64,000 nt of DNA from JAHEEM01 sp036396795 (lineage in GTDB: Bacteria; Pseudomonadota; Gammaproteobacteria; Steroidobacterales; Rariloculaceae). Of this stretch, positions 1 through 8,055 are shown in pieces. How positions within the stretch are numbered: the stretch's first letter is position 1; each line of letters begins with the position of its first letter. Location of the stretch: the NCBI GenBank assembly GCA_036396795.1, contig DASWKF010000071.1, forward strand, positions 1 through 64,000, read 5' to 3'. Below the pieces are notes generated by a model that searched no databases, was not told the DNA's origin, and was given only the letters and a program-made list of their open reading frames with translations. The translations under genes and the position numbers were made by a program.

Positions 1-224
1 TCGCCGGCCGGCACCATGAATGGTTCGGGATCTGACTGGAATTCGTAACCGTCGTCGCTGCGCGCGATTCCAATAATCGATCGTCCGTTGCGCAGATGCG
101 AGCGGAACAGCAGGATGTACTGGCCGTTAAGCTTGCATGCCACTCCTCCCCAGCAATAACTAAGCGCGTTTACATGCGGAAACCAACCCGGGTGAAGCCG
201 CTCAGATGAGCGGAAATTGATCAA
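1..224 (-). CDS. Partial glycosidase, GH130-like (5' end only)
   Basis: Reading the minus strand from about 236 to 1 gives one open frame with coding character that leaves the window at base 1. It includes the stretches HVNALSYCWGGVACKLNGQY, YILLFRSH and GRSIIGIARSDDGYEF. A hydrophobic LLFR strand followed by IGIARSDDG and then DPEPFM resembles the first propeller blade of GH130 beta-mannoside phosphorylases and hydrolases, so a cytoplasmic carbohydrate-active role is inferred. An in-frame stop lies just upstream at 239-241. The only start that keeps the conserved-looking N-terminus is TTG at 224, preceded by GGGG; GTG near 147 would cut into the domain. The gene lies directly downstream of tRNA-Lys on the same strand. 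Family assignment rests on about 75 residues. Confidence 0.5.
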   Translation of the reverse strand, partial: MINFRSSERLHPGWFPHVNALSYCWGGVACKLNGQYILLFRSHLRNGRSIIGIARSDDGYEFQSDPEPFMVPAG

Positions 225-280
225 GTTACCCCGTTTTGGTCAAATTACCTATTAGTTCACAGTATATAAGCTGTTGATTT

Positions 281-356
281 TGGTGGGCCGTGCAGGGGTC
301 GAACCTGCGACCATCGGATTAAAAGTCCGGTGCTCTACCAACTGAGCTAACGGCCC
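281..356 (-). tRNA. tRNA-Lys (anticodon UUU)
   Basis: The minus strand folds as a full cloverleaf: acceptor GGGCCGT, D-arm GCTCAGTTGGTAGAGC, anticodon loop CTTTTAA giving anticodon UUU, and T-arm with GGTTCGACCCC. The 3' CCA is encoded (TGG at 281-283 on the plus strand), so the gene is 76 nt long. It sits downstream of queC on the same strand, separated by 74 bp. That spacer contains a short hairpin at 385-403, CCGCGG-tacccat-CCGCGG, without a U-run, so it may separate the two units but is not a typical terminator. Confidence 0.97.
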
Positions 357-430
357 ACGATATGGAAATTTGTTGTTGCAGCTTCCGCGGTACCCATCCG
401 CGGGCGCCCGGCCATAATACCCGATACGCC

Positions 431-1105
431 CTAGGCCTGGTAACGCGTGGGGTCATCGACGCCGGAAGCGGCGAAGCCTTGGCGGCGAAATCTGCATGCA
501 TCGCAACGGCCACAGGCTCTGCCCTCTTCGTCCGGCCGATAGCACGACACCGTCAACCCATAGTCGACCCCGAGCTCGGTGCCACAGCGGATGATTCCAG
601 CCTTGCTCAGCATGATCAGCGGCGCCTCGATGGACACCGGCGAGCCTTCGACGCCCTGCTTGGTCGCGAGCCGCGCGAGCGCTTGGAACGCCGCAATGAA
701 CTCGGGCCGGCAATCCGGATAGCCCGAATAGTCGACCGCGTTTACGCCGATGAAGATCGCGCTCGCCTTGAGCACCTCGGCCCAGGCGAGCGCGAGGCTC
801 AAAAACACCGTGTTGCGTGCCGGCACGTAGGTGACCGGAATACCTTCACCGCCGTGCTCTGGCACGACGATCCTCGCATCGGTCAATGCCGAGCCGCCGA
901 GATCGCCGATCGGGATCTGCATGATGCGGTGCTCGTGCGCACCGAGCGCCTTCGACACCTGCGCGGCGGCGTCGAGCTCGGTGCGGTGCCGCTGGCCGTA
1001 GTCGAAGCTCAAGCTGTAGCACTCGAAGTCACGGTCGCGAGCAATTGCCAGCACGGTCGCAGAATCGAGGCCGCCGGAGAGCAGCACGACCGCCCTAGCC
1101 GGCAT
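431..1105 (-). CDS. queC: 7-cyano-7-deazaguanine synthase QueC
   Basis: ATP-dependent enzyme that converts 7-carboxy-7-deazaguanine and ammonia to preQ0 in queuosine biosynthesis; cytoplasmic. The 224-residue product opens with the PP-loop motif SGGLDS at residues 10-15, which binds ATP, followed by the SFDYGQRH stretch typical of QueC. The C-terminus carries the zinc-binding cysteines C188, C198, C201 and C204. Length matches the family (about 220-230). The ATG at 1105 follows the queE stop by 11 bp, so the two are almost certainly co-transcribed as the distal genes of the tol-pal operon. queD and queF are not in the window. Confidence 0.95.
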   Translation of the reverse strand: MPARAVVLLSGGLDSATVLAIARDRDFECYSLSFDYGQRHRTELDAAAQVSKALGAHEHRIMQIPIGDLGGSALTDARIVVPEHGGEGIPVTYVPARNTVFLSLALAWAEVLKASAIFIGVNAVDYSGYPDCRPEFIAAFQALARLATKQGVEGSPVSIEAPLIMLSKAGIIRCGTELGVDYGLTVSCYRPDEEGRACGRCDACRFRRQGFAASGVDDPTRYQA

Positions 1106-1116
1106 GGCTCACCCGG

Positions 1117-1761
1117 CTAGCGTCCGGGCACATCGCCCCACAGCACCTTGTGCAGCTGAACCTGGAGCCTCACGGGCAGCCGGTCCTCGAGGATCCAGCC
1201 GGCAAGCTCGTCGGCAGGCAGCTCCTCGTAGCTCGGTGAGAAGAACACCGGGCAGGGAACCTCGATGCGCTCGACGAGCGCCGCACGCGCCCATTCATAG
1301 TCGGCGCGGCCGGTGATGACGAGCTTGACGGCGTCGCGCTCGGTCAGGAGCTTGAGGTTCTCCCAGCGGTTGCGCGCGGCCTCGCCCGAGCCGGGCGTCT
1401 TCAGATCCACGATGCGGCTGACGCGCGGATCGACGCCGCCGATGTCGAGCGCGCCGCTGGTCTCGAGGCTCACCTCGTAACCGGCATCGCAAAGCGCGGT
1501 CAGGAGCTTCAGACAGCGGGACTGGGCGAGCGGCTCACCGCCCGTGACGCAGACGTGCCGGGCCTGAAACTTCGCGGTCTCGGCAAGAATGTCGTCGATC
1601 GTCCACCACTCGCCGCCGTGGAAGGCGTAAGCCGTGTCGCAGTAACCGCAGCGCAACGGACACCCCGTCAGGCGCACGAACACGGTCGGCCAGCCGGAGG
1701 CAAGCGCCTCGCCCTGGATCGAGAAAAAAATCTCCGTGAGCTTTAGCCGGTCCGTGCTCAG
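1117..1761 (-). CDS. queE: 7-carboxy-7-deazaguanine synthase QueE
   Basis: Radical SAM enzyme that forms 7-carboxy-7-deazaguanine from 6-carboxytetrahydropterin, the step before QueC. The N-terminus reads LKLTEIFFSIQGEA, then the cluster-binding GCPLRCGYCDT (C-x3-C-x2-C), then CVTGGEPL for SAM binding, all as in the family. The frame stays open upstream to 1851, but that part overlaps the end of cpoB and shows no homology. Alignment with known QueE proteins places the start next to the CTG at 1761, four bases past the last base of the cpoB stop (1766), which gives 214 residues (family about 210-225). No ATG, GTG or TTG exists at this place, so the exact start is uncertain. Translation is probably coupled to cpoB. 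Confidence 0.88.
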   Translation of the reverse strand: MSTDRLKLTEIFFSIQGEALASGWPTVFVRLTGCPLRCGYCDTAYAFHGGEWWTIDDILAETAKFQARHVCVTGGEPLAQSRCLKLLTALCDAGYEVSLETSGALDIGGVDPRVSRIVDLKTPGSGEAARNRWENLKLLTERDAVKLVITGRADYEWARAALVERIEVPCPVFFSPSYEELPADELAGWILEDRLPVRLQVQLHKVLWGDVPGR

Positions 1762-1765
1762 CCGT

Positions 1766-2566
1766 TCATCCGACCCGATCTTGCGCCATACGCTCCAGGC
1801 GTTGCGTCGCCAGCCTCGCGGCGGTCGTGTCGGGGAACTCCCGCACCACACGCTCGAGCGCGGTGCGCGCCGGCGCCCACTGCTTGAGCTCGTAATTGCA
1901 GAACCCGATCTTCAGCAGCGCATCGGGGAGCTTGAGCGAGTTCGGGTAATTGTCGACGACAACCTGGAACGCCGGCAGCGCGGTCGTGAACTGCCGCTGC
2001 ACGTAGTAGGTCTCGGCGAGCCAATACTGCGCGTTGTCGGCCAGCGGGCTCGACGGGAACACCACCAGGAACTGGCGGAAGGCTTCGGCCGACTGCATGT
2101 ACTGGCCGTTCTTCAGCATGTCGAAAGCCGCCTGGTAGTTGTCCTGGTCGCTGCCGGAGACCGCGGGACGCTGGGCACCCTGGGCCAGCGCGCCGGCCTG
2201 GCTCTGATCGATGACCGCGACGGGCGGGTCGACGAACCGCGCCTGGCCCTGCTCTAGCGCCTGAAGACGCTGGTCGACATCGAGATAGAGCTGGCGCTGG
2301 CGATTACCGGAATTCTCCGACTCGAAACGCAGCGTCTCTACTTCGCCTCGCAGCGCCTGAGCGTCGGATTGGAGCTGGGCGAGCTGCGTCGACAGCTCGA
2401 TGAGGCTCTGATTGTCGAGCACGCGCTCGATGCGAATGAGCCGCGCCTCCAGATCGGTCATCCTGAGCATCGCGGGATCTTGCGCCGGTGGAGTCGTCGA
2501 GCATCCTGCCAGCATCAAGCCGAGAGCCGGCACGAGAGTCCACAAACGTCTTACCGTCACTGCCAT
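1766..2566 (-). CDS. cpoB: Tol-Pal accessory protein CpoB (YbgF), lipoprotein form
   Basis: Periplasmic coordinator of peptidoglycan synthesis (PBP1B/LpoB in Escherichia coli) and Tol-driven outer-membrane constriction. The 266-residue protein has a signal peptide, an N-terminal coiled coil rich in Leu, Glu and Gln (about residues 35-100), a short linker and C-terminal TPR repeats (about 140-266) with the typical AFDMLKNGQY and AQYWLAETYY helices. The signal peptide ends in LAGC with Cys22, a lipobox, so this version is predicted to be lipid-anchored, whereas the E. coli protein is soluble. It lies 11 bp downstream of pal and directly upstream of queE. Confidence 0.92.
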   Translation of the reverse strand: MAVTVRRLWTLVPALGLMLAGCSTTPPAQDPAMLRMTDLEARLIRIERVLDNQSLIELSTQLAQLQSDAQALRGEVETLRFESENSGNRQRQLYLDVDQRLQALEQGQARFVDPPVAVIDQSQAGALAQGAQRPAVSGSDQDNYQAAFDMLKNGQYMQSAEAFRQFLVVFPSSPLADNAQYWLAETYYVQRQFTTALPAFQVVVDNYPNSLKLPDALLKIGFCNYELKQWAPARTALERVVREFPDTTAARLATQRLERMAQDRVG

Positions 2567-2577
2567 GGTCCACCTCG

Positions 2578-3111
2578 TCAGTTCGTTTGCCGATACACGA
2601 GCTCGACGCGCCGGTTCAAGCTGTAGGCTTCCTCGTCGCTGCCGACCGCGCTGGGGCGCTCCTCACCGTAGCTCACCGTGCTCAGCTGTGCGGCCGCGGC
2701 GCCCTGAAGCAACAACGCCCGCCGCACCGCCTGGGCGCGCTGCTCGCCGAGGCCGATATTGTACTCCCGGCTGCCGCGCTCGTCGGCATGGCCCTCGAGC
2801 CTCAGCAGCGCACCGCCGCTGGCCGCGAGAAAGCGGCCGTGCGCCGCCAGCATCTCGTTGTATTCGGTGCTGATTTCGCTCTGATCGAAAGCGAAATAGA
2901 CCACCAGCCGCGACAGCGGCCCTTGCGCTCCCGGCCCCGGCACTTCGCGGAACACCTCGGGACCGCCGGCACCGCCCGCGCCGGAGGTCATTGCGCCGCC
3001 GGCGCCCGCGCCGCCGGCTGCGGCCTGATCAGGAAGCGTCGCGCGGTTGCCGCCGCAGCCGAGCAGGATCAGCGTCGCAGCGGCCAGGGTCAGCAGGGTT
3101 ATTTTACCCAT
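2578..3111 (-). CDS. pal: Peptidoglycan-associated lipoprotein Pal
   Basis: Outer-membrane lipoprotein that grips diaminopimelate peptidoglycan and partners with TolB. The 177-residue product begins MGKITLLTLAAATLILLGCG, a lipoprotein signal with modified Cys19, followed by a Gly/Ala-rich linker (about residues 30-65). The OmpA-like domain carries EGHADERGSREYNIGLGEQR, which includes the peptidoglycan-binding signature. ATG at 3111 was chosen because GAGG lies 9 nt upstream; an in-frame start at 3159 would add a non-signal extension. The AT-rich 65-bp gap to tolB contains a TATGAT on the minus strand (3155-3160), which could be the -10 of an internal pal promoter. Confidence 0.95.
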   Translation of the reverse strand: MGKITLLTLAAATLILLGCGGNRATLPDQAAAGGAGAGGAMTSGAGGAGGPEVFREVPGPGAQGPLSRLVVYFAFDQSEISTEYNEMLAAHGRFLAASGGALLRLEGHADERGSREYNIGLGEQRAQAVRRALLLQGAAAAQLSTVSYGEERPSAVGSDEEAYSLNRRVELVYRQTN

Positions 3112-3176
3112 GGATGAATTCCTCAGTTTTGAATTAAAACAATAGCTAATCGCTATCATACAGAAATTACGTTAAT

Positions 3177-4520
3177 TCAGGGACGCGGATAAGGCCCCCA
3201 GACCGGCTCGCGGACGTCGCCCGCGACCGCAGCGATGCGCTGCTGAATGCGCCCGTCCGTGCTCACCGAGGCGAGCACGCCCTGCCCCACGTCACGCGTC
3301 GCATAGATGATCAGCGCGCCGTTGGGCGCAAAGCTCGGCGACTCGTCCAGGGCCCCGTTGCTCAGGACTTGCGTCAAACCCGTGCGCGGATCGACGACTG
3401 CAATTCGATAGTTGCCGCGATCCTGATGAACCACGGCGAGCTGCGTGCCGTCCGGCGACACACGCGCGCGGGCGTTGTAGGCGCCTTCGAAGGTCGCGCG
3501 CTCGGCGTTGGCGCCGGCACGCAAGTCGACGCGGTAAATCTGCGGCCCGCCCGAGCGGTCCGAGGTGAAGTAGAGCGAGCCGCCGTCGGGCGCCCAGGCC
3601 GCCTCGGTATCGATGGCGGCGCTCTGGGTCAGCCGCGTCAACACCTGCGTCGTCAAATCCAGCACGTAGACGTCGAGATTGCCGCCGTCGCGCGATAGCG
3701 TCAGCGCAAGCATGCGGCCGTCCGGCGAGAACGCCGGCGAGCCGTTGACGCCGTCGCGCGCCGAGACCCGGTCGCGGGCGCCGGAGCGCAGGGTCTGAAT
3801 GTAGATCGCCGACTGCCGTCCCTCGAACGACACGTAAGCGAGCCGGCGGCCGTCCGGCGACCACGAGGGCGACATCAGCGGGTCGGGGGAATCGGCGACG
3901 ACTTGGGCGTTGGCGCCGTCGGCGTCGGCGACGATGAGCCGGAAACGCTGCCCGCCTTCCTCGCGCTGCTCGGTGATATAAGCGATGCGTGTCGCGAACA
4001 CGCCGGGGATGCCGGTGAGCTCCTCGTAGATCATGTCGGCGACCCGATGTGCGGTATTGCGCAGCTCGCCGGCCGCGGTCGTCAGGCGATAGCCGACGAG
4101 CTGCTCGCCGCGCAGGATGTCGAAGAGTTGGAAGATCACGGTGTAGCGGTCCGGTGCATCCTGCACCACGCGCCCGATGACGAGCACGTCGACGTCGAGA
4201 ATCTGCCAGTCCTGGAAATTGACCTGCGCCGGATCGGTCGGCCGCGACACCATGTCACTCACCGGGATCGGGGCGAAGCGCCCGCTGCCGCCGAGGTCGG
4301 CGGTGACGACCCCGGACACGTCGAGCGGCGACGGCGTGCCGGGCGGCGCCTCCCAGCTGAACGGCACGATCGCCATCGGCACGGGGCGCTCCACGCCGCG
4401 GCGTATCTCGATACGCAGCTGCGCGCTCGCGACAGAGCTCAGGGCCAGCGCCGCAATCGCGGCAACCCAGAGCAGCAGGGCGGAAATGGAACGGAATCTA
4501 GCGTCGTCGGTCGTCTTCAT
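3177..4520 (-). CDS. tolB: Tol-Pal system beta-propeller protein TolB
   Basis: Periplasmic protein that shuttles between Pal and TolA. The 447 residues comprise a Sec signal peptide (cleavage near SSVASA-QLRIEI), an N-terminal TolB_N domain (about 35-165) and a six-bladed propeller made of repeated units such as LMSPSWSPDGRRLAYVSFEG, SPAFSPDGRMLALTLS, EAAWAPDGGSLYFTSD and ARVSPDGTQLAV. Length is close to the usual 430. The start ATG lies 3 bp after the tolA stop, consistent with translational coupling. No key element is missing. Confidence 0.96.
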   Translation of the reverse strand: MKTTDDARFRSISALLLWVAAIAALALSSVASAQLRIEIRRGVERPVPMAIVPFSWEAPPGTPSPLDVSGVVTADLGGSGRFAPIPVSDMVSRPTDPAQVNFQDWQILDVDVLVIGRVVQDAPDRYTVIFQLFDILRGEQLVGYRLTTAAGELRNTAHRVADMIYEELTGIPGVFATRIAYITEQREEGGQRFRLIVADADGANAQVVADSPDPLMSPSWSPDGRRLAYVSFEGRQSAIYIQTLRSGARDRVSARDGVNGSPAFSPDGRMLALTLSRDGGNLDVYVLDLTTQVLTRLTQSAAIDTEAAWAPDGGSLYFTSDRSGGPQIYRVDLRAGANAERATFEGAYNARARVSPDGTQLAVVHQDRGNYRIAVVDPRTGLTQVLSNGALDESPSFAPNGALIIYATRDVGQGVLASVSTDGRIQQRIAAVAGDVREPVWGPYPRP

Positions 4521-4523
4521 ACA

Positions 4524-5426
4524 TCAGGCATCCGGTTCAAAAATCAATTCTAAACTACGGCTGAACAGCGACGGCGTCGGCGGCTGCGGCAGCGGCGAGG
4601 CCCGCTGCACCGCCTGCTCGATCGAACGGATAACGGCGGCGTCGCCGTTGCAGCGGCCGACCTGCACGGCAATGACGTCGCCGCTCGGGATCTGCGTTAC
4701 GTTGACCTCACACCGCAATCCCGGGCCGGCGGTCGCCGGTGGGATCCAATTCTGCTCGACGCGGCTCTGGATCAGGCGCCGGTACTGGTCGAGCAGGCCC
4801 GCCTCCTCGGCCCGGCGGCGATCTTCCTCGGCGGCCATGACGCGCTGCAGCTCGGCCTCCATTTGCGCTCGCTGGCGAGCCTCCTCGGCCTCGCGCGCGA
4901 GGCGCTCCTGCTCTTCGCGTTGCCGTTGCTCCGCCTGTTCGCGCTGCCTGCGCTCCTCTTCGAGGCGACGCTGCTCTTCCTCTTCGCGCAGTCGCGCGAG
5001 CCGTTGCTCTTCCGCGAGCTGCTGGCGCTCCGCCTCTTCGCGCTGCCGCTGCAGCTCGACGAGCCTGGCCTGCTCCGCTTGCGCCTCCTGCTCGCGCCGC
5101 TGCTGCTCCTGGCGCGCGGTTTCGAGCTGCCGTTGCTGCTCCTCGAGCTCGCGGCGCGCGGCCTCGGCCTGCTCCCGTGCCTCGGCCTCCTCCTGCTGGC
5201 GGAGCAGAATTTCCGCCTGCTCCTGCTCCTCGATGCGCGCGAGCTCGCTCTCGATCAAAGACTCGTCGACGACCGTCGCCTGGATCGCCACCGACTCCGC
5301 CGCCGGCGGGTAGAGTGGATCGCCCGCGCAGCGCACGCCGACCACCAGCAGCACGACGATGATCACATGAAAACCGATCGACAGCAGCGTCGAACGGGAG
5401 TGACTGCCGACAGGTGACTCGTTCAT
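4524..5426 (-). CDS. tolA: Cell envelope integrity protein TolA
   Basis: Inner-membrane protein that links the TolQR motor to Pal/TolB. The 300-residue protein has one transmembrane helix near residues 15-35 (LSIGFHVIIVVLLVVGVRC, with the Ser/His face expected to contact TolQ), a long Glu/Arg/Gln/Ala coiled coil (about 65-205) and a C-terminal TonB/TolA-type domain (about 210-300) containing SRVEQNWIPP and RCEVNVTQIPSGDVI. Length and domain order fit the family, although the helical rod is shorter than in E. coli (421 residues). The highly repetitive codons of the rod produce long false frames on both strands. Confidence 0.94.
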   Translation of the reverse strand: MNESPVGSHSRSTLLSIGFHVIIVVLLVVGVRCAGDPLYPPAAESVAIQATVVDESLIESELARIEEQEQAEILLRQQEEAEAREQAEAARRELEEQQRQLETARQEQQRREQEAQAEQARLVELQRQREEAERQQLAEEQRLARLREEEEQRRLEEERRQREQAEQRQREEQERLAREAEEARQRAQMEAELQRVMAAEEDRRRAEEAGLLDQYRRLIQSRVEQNWIPPATAGPGLRCEVNVTQIPSGDVIAVQVGRCNGDAAVIRSIEQAVQRASPLPQPPTPSLFSRSLELIFEPDA

Positions 5427-5443
5427 GACCGGCTCGCCCTCCC

Positions 5444-5884
5444 TCAGGGCGACTCGTTCGGCGAAGGATCGGTGATGAAGCCGACCCGCGTGGCGCCGGC
5501 GCGCTGCAGCAGCACCATGCCGGTGACGACGCGGCCGTAGGGCACGGCCTGGTCGGCCTTGACGAGCACCGGTGTCTCGGCATTGCGGCGCAGCACCGCG
5601 GCGGTGCGCGCGAGCACCGTTTGCTCGTCGATCGGCGATTCATTGTCGTCGCCGATATTGAGATACAGCTGCCCGTCGCGGTCGATGCTCAAAACCAGCG
5701 GCTCGTTATCCTGCATGCGCTCGGGATCGAGCGGGTCTGCCGCGGCCTGCGGCAGCTCGACGTCGATGCCCTGGGTCAACAACGGCGCCGTGACCATGAA
5801 AATGATCAGCAGCACGAGCATGACGTCGATATACGGCACGACGTTGATCTCGCCCATGAGCTTGCGATGCCGGCCGCGGCTCAT
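5444..5884 (-). CDS. tolR: Tol-Pal system protein TolR
   Basis: Proton-channel subunit of the TolQR motor, in the ExbD/TolR family. The 146 residues have one transmembrane helix (about 18-38) starting YIDVMLVLLIIFMVTAPLL; Asp20 is the protonatable residue required for force generation. The periplasmic part carries the plug segment GIDVELPQA and the ExbD-like fold ending VVTGMVLLQRAGATRVGF. Its ATG overlaps the tolQ stop by 4 nt (ATGA at 5881-5884), and 17 bp separate it from tolA. Confidence 0.95.
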   Translation of the reverse strand: MSRGRHRKLMGEINVVPYIDVMLVLLIIFMVTAPLLTQGIDVELPQAAADPLDPERMQDNEPLVLSIDRDGQLYLNIGDDNESPIDEQTVLARTAAVLRRNAETPVLVKADQAVPYGRVVTGMVLLQRAGATRVGFITDPSPNESP

Positions 5885-6573
5885 GCCATGACTCCGCCGT
5901 CGCGGCCGGCGTGGCGCTGCAAGATCGCCGAGAACTCCTCGGTGAAGGTGTCGAAGCGCACCTCGAGGCGGCTGACCTTGTCGGCGTAGCGGTTGAACGC
6001 GATCACCGCGGGGATCGCGGCGAACAGACCCATGGCGGTTGCGATCAATGCTTCGGAGATGAAGGGCGCGACCAGCGCGAGCGTCGCGCTTTGCACGTTA
6101 CCGAGGGCATGGAACGAGTTCATGATGCCCCATACGGTGCCGAACAAGCCGACGTAGGGGCTCGTCGAGCCGACCGTGGCGAGAAACGCGAGGTTGTTCT
6201 CGAGGCGATCGACTTCGCGCAGTTGCGACACGCGCATCGAGCGCCGCGCGCCCTCGATGATCTGCTCGGCCGTGATGCCGGTCTGCTTCTTCAGCCGTCC
6301 GAACTCGCGAAAGCCCGACTCGAAGATGCCGGCCATGCCGAGCGGCCGCCGGTCCCCCTTGGCGATATCGCGGTACATCGCAGCGAGGTCCCCGCCCGAC
6401 CAGAATCGGGACTCGAACGTGTTCGCCGCGCCGATCGACTGCTTCAGCATGCGGCTTTTCTCGATGATGACGGCCCAAGACGTCACCGATGCGAGCAGCA
6501 ACAACGCCAGGACGAGCTGCACGACGAGACTCGCTTGCAGGATCAGCTCGATAAACGAAAGATTCACATTCAT
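5881..6573 (-). CDS. tolQ: Tol-Pal system protein TolQ
   Basis: Inner-membrane MotA/ExbB-type subunit that forms the proton channel with TolR. The product from the ATG at 6573 has 230 residues with three membrane helices: near residues 15-38 (VVQLVLALLLLASVTSWAVI), about 140-165 (TSPYVGLFGTVWGIMNSF, containing the conserved channel Thr) and about 170-195 (FISEALIATAMGLFAAIPAV). An in-frame upstream start at 6663 would add an unrelated Arg-rich extension inside ybgC and is rejected. The ATG overlaps the ybgC stop by 4 nt. Confidence 0.95.
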   Translation of the reverse strand: MNVNLSFIELILQASLVVQLVLALLLLASVTSWAVIIEKSRMLKQSIGAANTFESRFWSGGDLAAMYRDIAKGDRRPLGMAGIFESGFREFGRLKKQTGITAEQIIEGARRSMRVSQLREVDRLENNLAFLATVGSTSPYVGLFGTVWGIMNSFHALGNVQSATLALVAPFISEALIATAMGLFAAIPAVIAFNRYADKVSRLEVRFDTFTEEFSAILQRHAGRDGGVMA

Positions 6574-6977
6574 AGGCTCAGCTCTTCCAATAGCGCCCCG
6601 GGCACGCGCCTCGGTTTGCGTTGCTCCACGTCCATGCAGGCGACTTCCGCCAAGCCTTCGCACAGCAGCTGGCCTTGCGGCGTATCCCGGCGGATCACCT
6701 GCTTGAAGATGAACCGCGCGCCGCTGAGCTGCGACAGCTCGGCACTGACGTAGAGCTGATCGTCGAGGCGAGCCGGCCGTTTGAACTTCACCTGCGTTCC
6801 CACCAATACGAGCACCACCCCCTGCTCATCCCGCAGGCGGTTGTGCTCGATGCCTTGCGCGCGCAGCCACTCGGTCCGCGCACGCTCCAGAAACCGGAAG
6901 TAGCTGGCGTTGTAAACGACGCCCTGCGCATCCGTGTCCTCCAAATAGACCCTCACCGGCAAAATGTATTCGCTCAT
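6570..6977 (-). CDS. ybgC: Tol-Pal associated acyl-CoA thioesterase YbgC
   Basis: Hot-dog-fold 4-hydroxybenzoyl-CoA thioesterase-type enzyme acting on acyl-CoA; it is linked to phospholipid metabolism and always travels with tolQRAB. The 135 residues carry the active-site segment YLEDTDAQGVVYNASYFRF, with the catalytic Asp inside DTDAQG, followed by FLERARTEWL. Length matches the family (about 130-140). It is the first gene of the tol block proper, 14 bp downstream of ruvB and overlapping tolQ by 4 nt, so it is likely expressed with both groups. Confidence 0.94.
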   Translation of the reverse strand: MSEYILPVRVYLEDTDAQGVVYNASYFRFLERARTEWLRAQGIEHNRLRDEQGVVLVLVGTQVKFKRPARLDDQLYVSAELSQLSGARFIFKQVIRRDTPQGQLLCEGLAEVACMDVEQRKPRRVPGALLEELSL

Positions 6978-6991
6978 CGCCGCGCGCCGAT

Positions 6992-8032
6992 TCAGTCGAA
7001 AAGCCCCGGCGTGCGCGCCGCTGCCTCGAGCCCGGCGAATTCCAAGCCAAAGTGCTGATACGCGTTGCGGGTCGCGACGCGTCCGCGGGAAGTGCGCTGC
7101 AAGAAGCCTTCCTGAATCAGAAACGGCTCGATGACGTCCTCGAGCGTGCCGCGCTCCTCGCCGATCGCCGCCGCCAGGCTTTCGATGCCGACCGGCCCGC
7201 CGTCGAATTTCTCTATGACCGTCAGCAGGAACTTTCGATCCATGGTATCGAAACCGTGCGGGTCGACTTCGAGCAGGTCCATCGCGGCGCGCGCGACCTC
7301 GGCGTTCACGCGGCCGTCGGCCTTGACTTCGGCGTAGTCACGCACGCGCCGCACGAGCCGGATGGCCACCCGCGCGGTGCCGCGCGAGCGCGAGGCGATC
7401 TCACAAGCGCCGGCCGCGTCCATCGGCAGGTCCAATATGCCCGCCGTGCGCCTGGCGATCTGCGCGAGCTCCTCGTGATTATAGAACTCGAGCCTCTGCA
7501 CGATGCCGAAGCGGTCGCGCAAAGGCGAGGTCAGAAGCCCGGCGCGTGTGGTCGCGCCGACGAGCGTGAACGGCGGCAGGTCGAGCTTGATCGAGCGCGC
7601 GCCCGGGCCTTCGCCGATCATGATGTCGAGCTGAAAGTCTTCCATCGCCGGATAGAGCACCTCCTCGACGACCGGGCTCAAGCGGTGGATCTCATCGACG
7701 AACAGCACGTCGTTGGCCTCGAGATTGGTCAGGATCGCGGCGAGATCGCCGGGGCGCTCGAGCACCGGCCCCGAGGTCTGGCGTAGATTGACCCCGAGCT
7801 CGTTGGCGACGATGTGGGCCAAGGTGGTCTTGCCGAGCCCGGGAGGCCCGAAGATCAAGGTGTGGTCCAGCGCCTCGCAGCGGTTGCGGGCCGCGGTGAT
7901 GAAGATCCGCATCTGGCTCTTGACGCGTGCCTGACCGACGTAGTCGTCGAGCCGTTTCGGCCGCACGCTGCGGTCGAAGAGCTCGTCCTCGCGCGTCCCC
8001 GCGGTAGCCACCAAGCGTGCTTCTTCCGTCAT
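6992..8032 (-). CDS. ruvB: Holliday junction branch migration ATPase RuvB
   Basis: Hexameric AAA+ motor that drives branch migration with RuvA during recombinational repair. The product from ATG 8032 is 346 residues. It has Walker A GPPGLGKTTL, Walker B LFVDEIHRL, the sensor segment FTLVGATTRAGLLTSPLRDRFG and the C-terminal winged helix ending RTSRGRVATRNAYQHFGL. An AGGA ribosome site sits 3-4 nt upstream of this ATG; a TTG at 8050 is the alternative. It follows ruvA by 23 bp. No LexA-type operator was recognised upstream of ruvC or ruvA. Confidence 0.96.
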   Translation of the reverse strand: MTEEARLVATAGTREDELFDRSVRPKRLDDYVGQARVKSQMRIFITAARNRCEALDHTLIFGPPGLGKTTLAHIVANELGVNLRQTSGPVLERPGDLAAILTNLEANDVLFVDEIHRLSPVVEEVLYPAMEDFQLDIMIGEGPGARSIKLDLPPFTLVGATTRAGLLTSPLRDRFGIVQRLEFYNHEELAQIARRTAGILDLPMDAAGACEIASRSRGTARVAIRLVRRVRDYAEVKADGRVNAEVARAAMDLLEVDPHGFDTMDRKFLLTVIEKFDGGPVGIESLAAAIGEERGTLEDVIEPFLIQEGFLQRTSRGRVATRNAYQHFGLEFAGLEAAARTPGLFD

Positions 8033-8055
8033 TTTTCCTGCTCGTTCCAAAAAAC

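Noticed and set aside
385..403. CCGCGG hairpin between queC and tRNA-Lys as an intrinsic terminator
   Set aside because: Stem of only 6 bp from self-complementary hexamers and no U-run on the minus strand.
4850..5260. Tandem repeat DNA in the middle of tolA
   Set aside because: The repetition is codon-level low complexity of the coiled-coil rod (Glu, Arg, Gln, Ala), not an independent repeat element.
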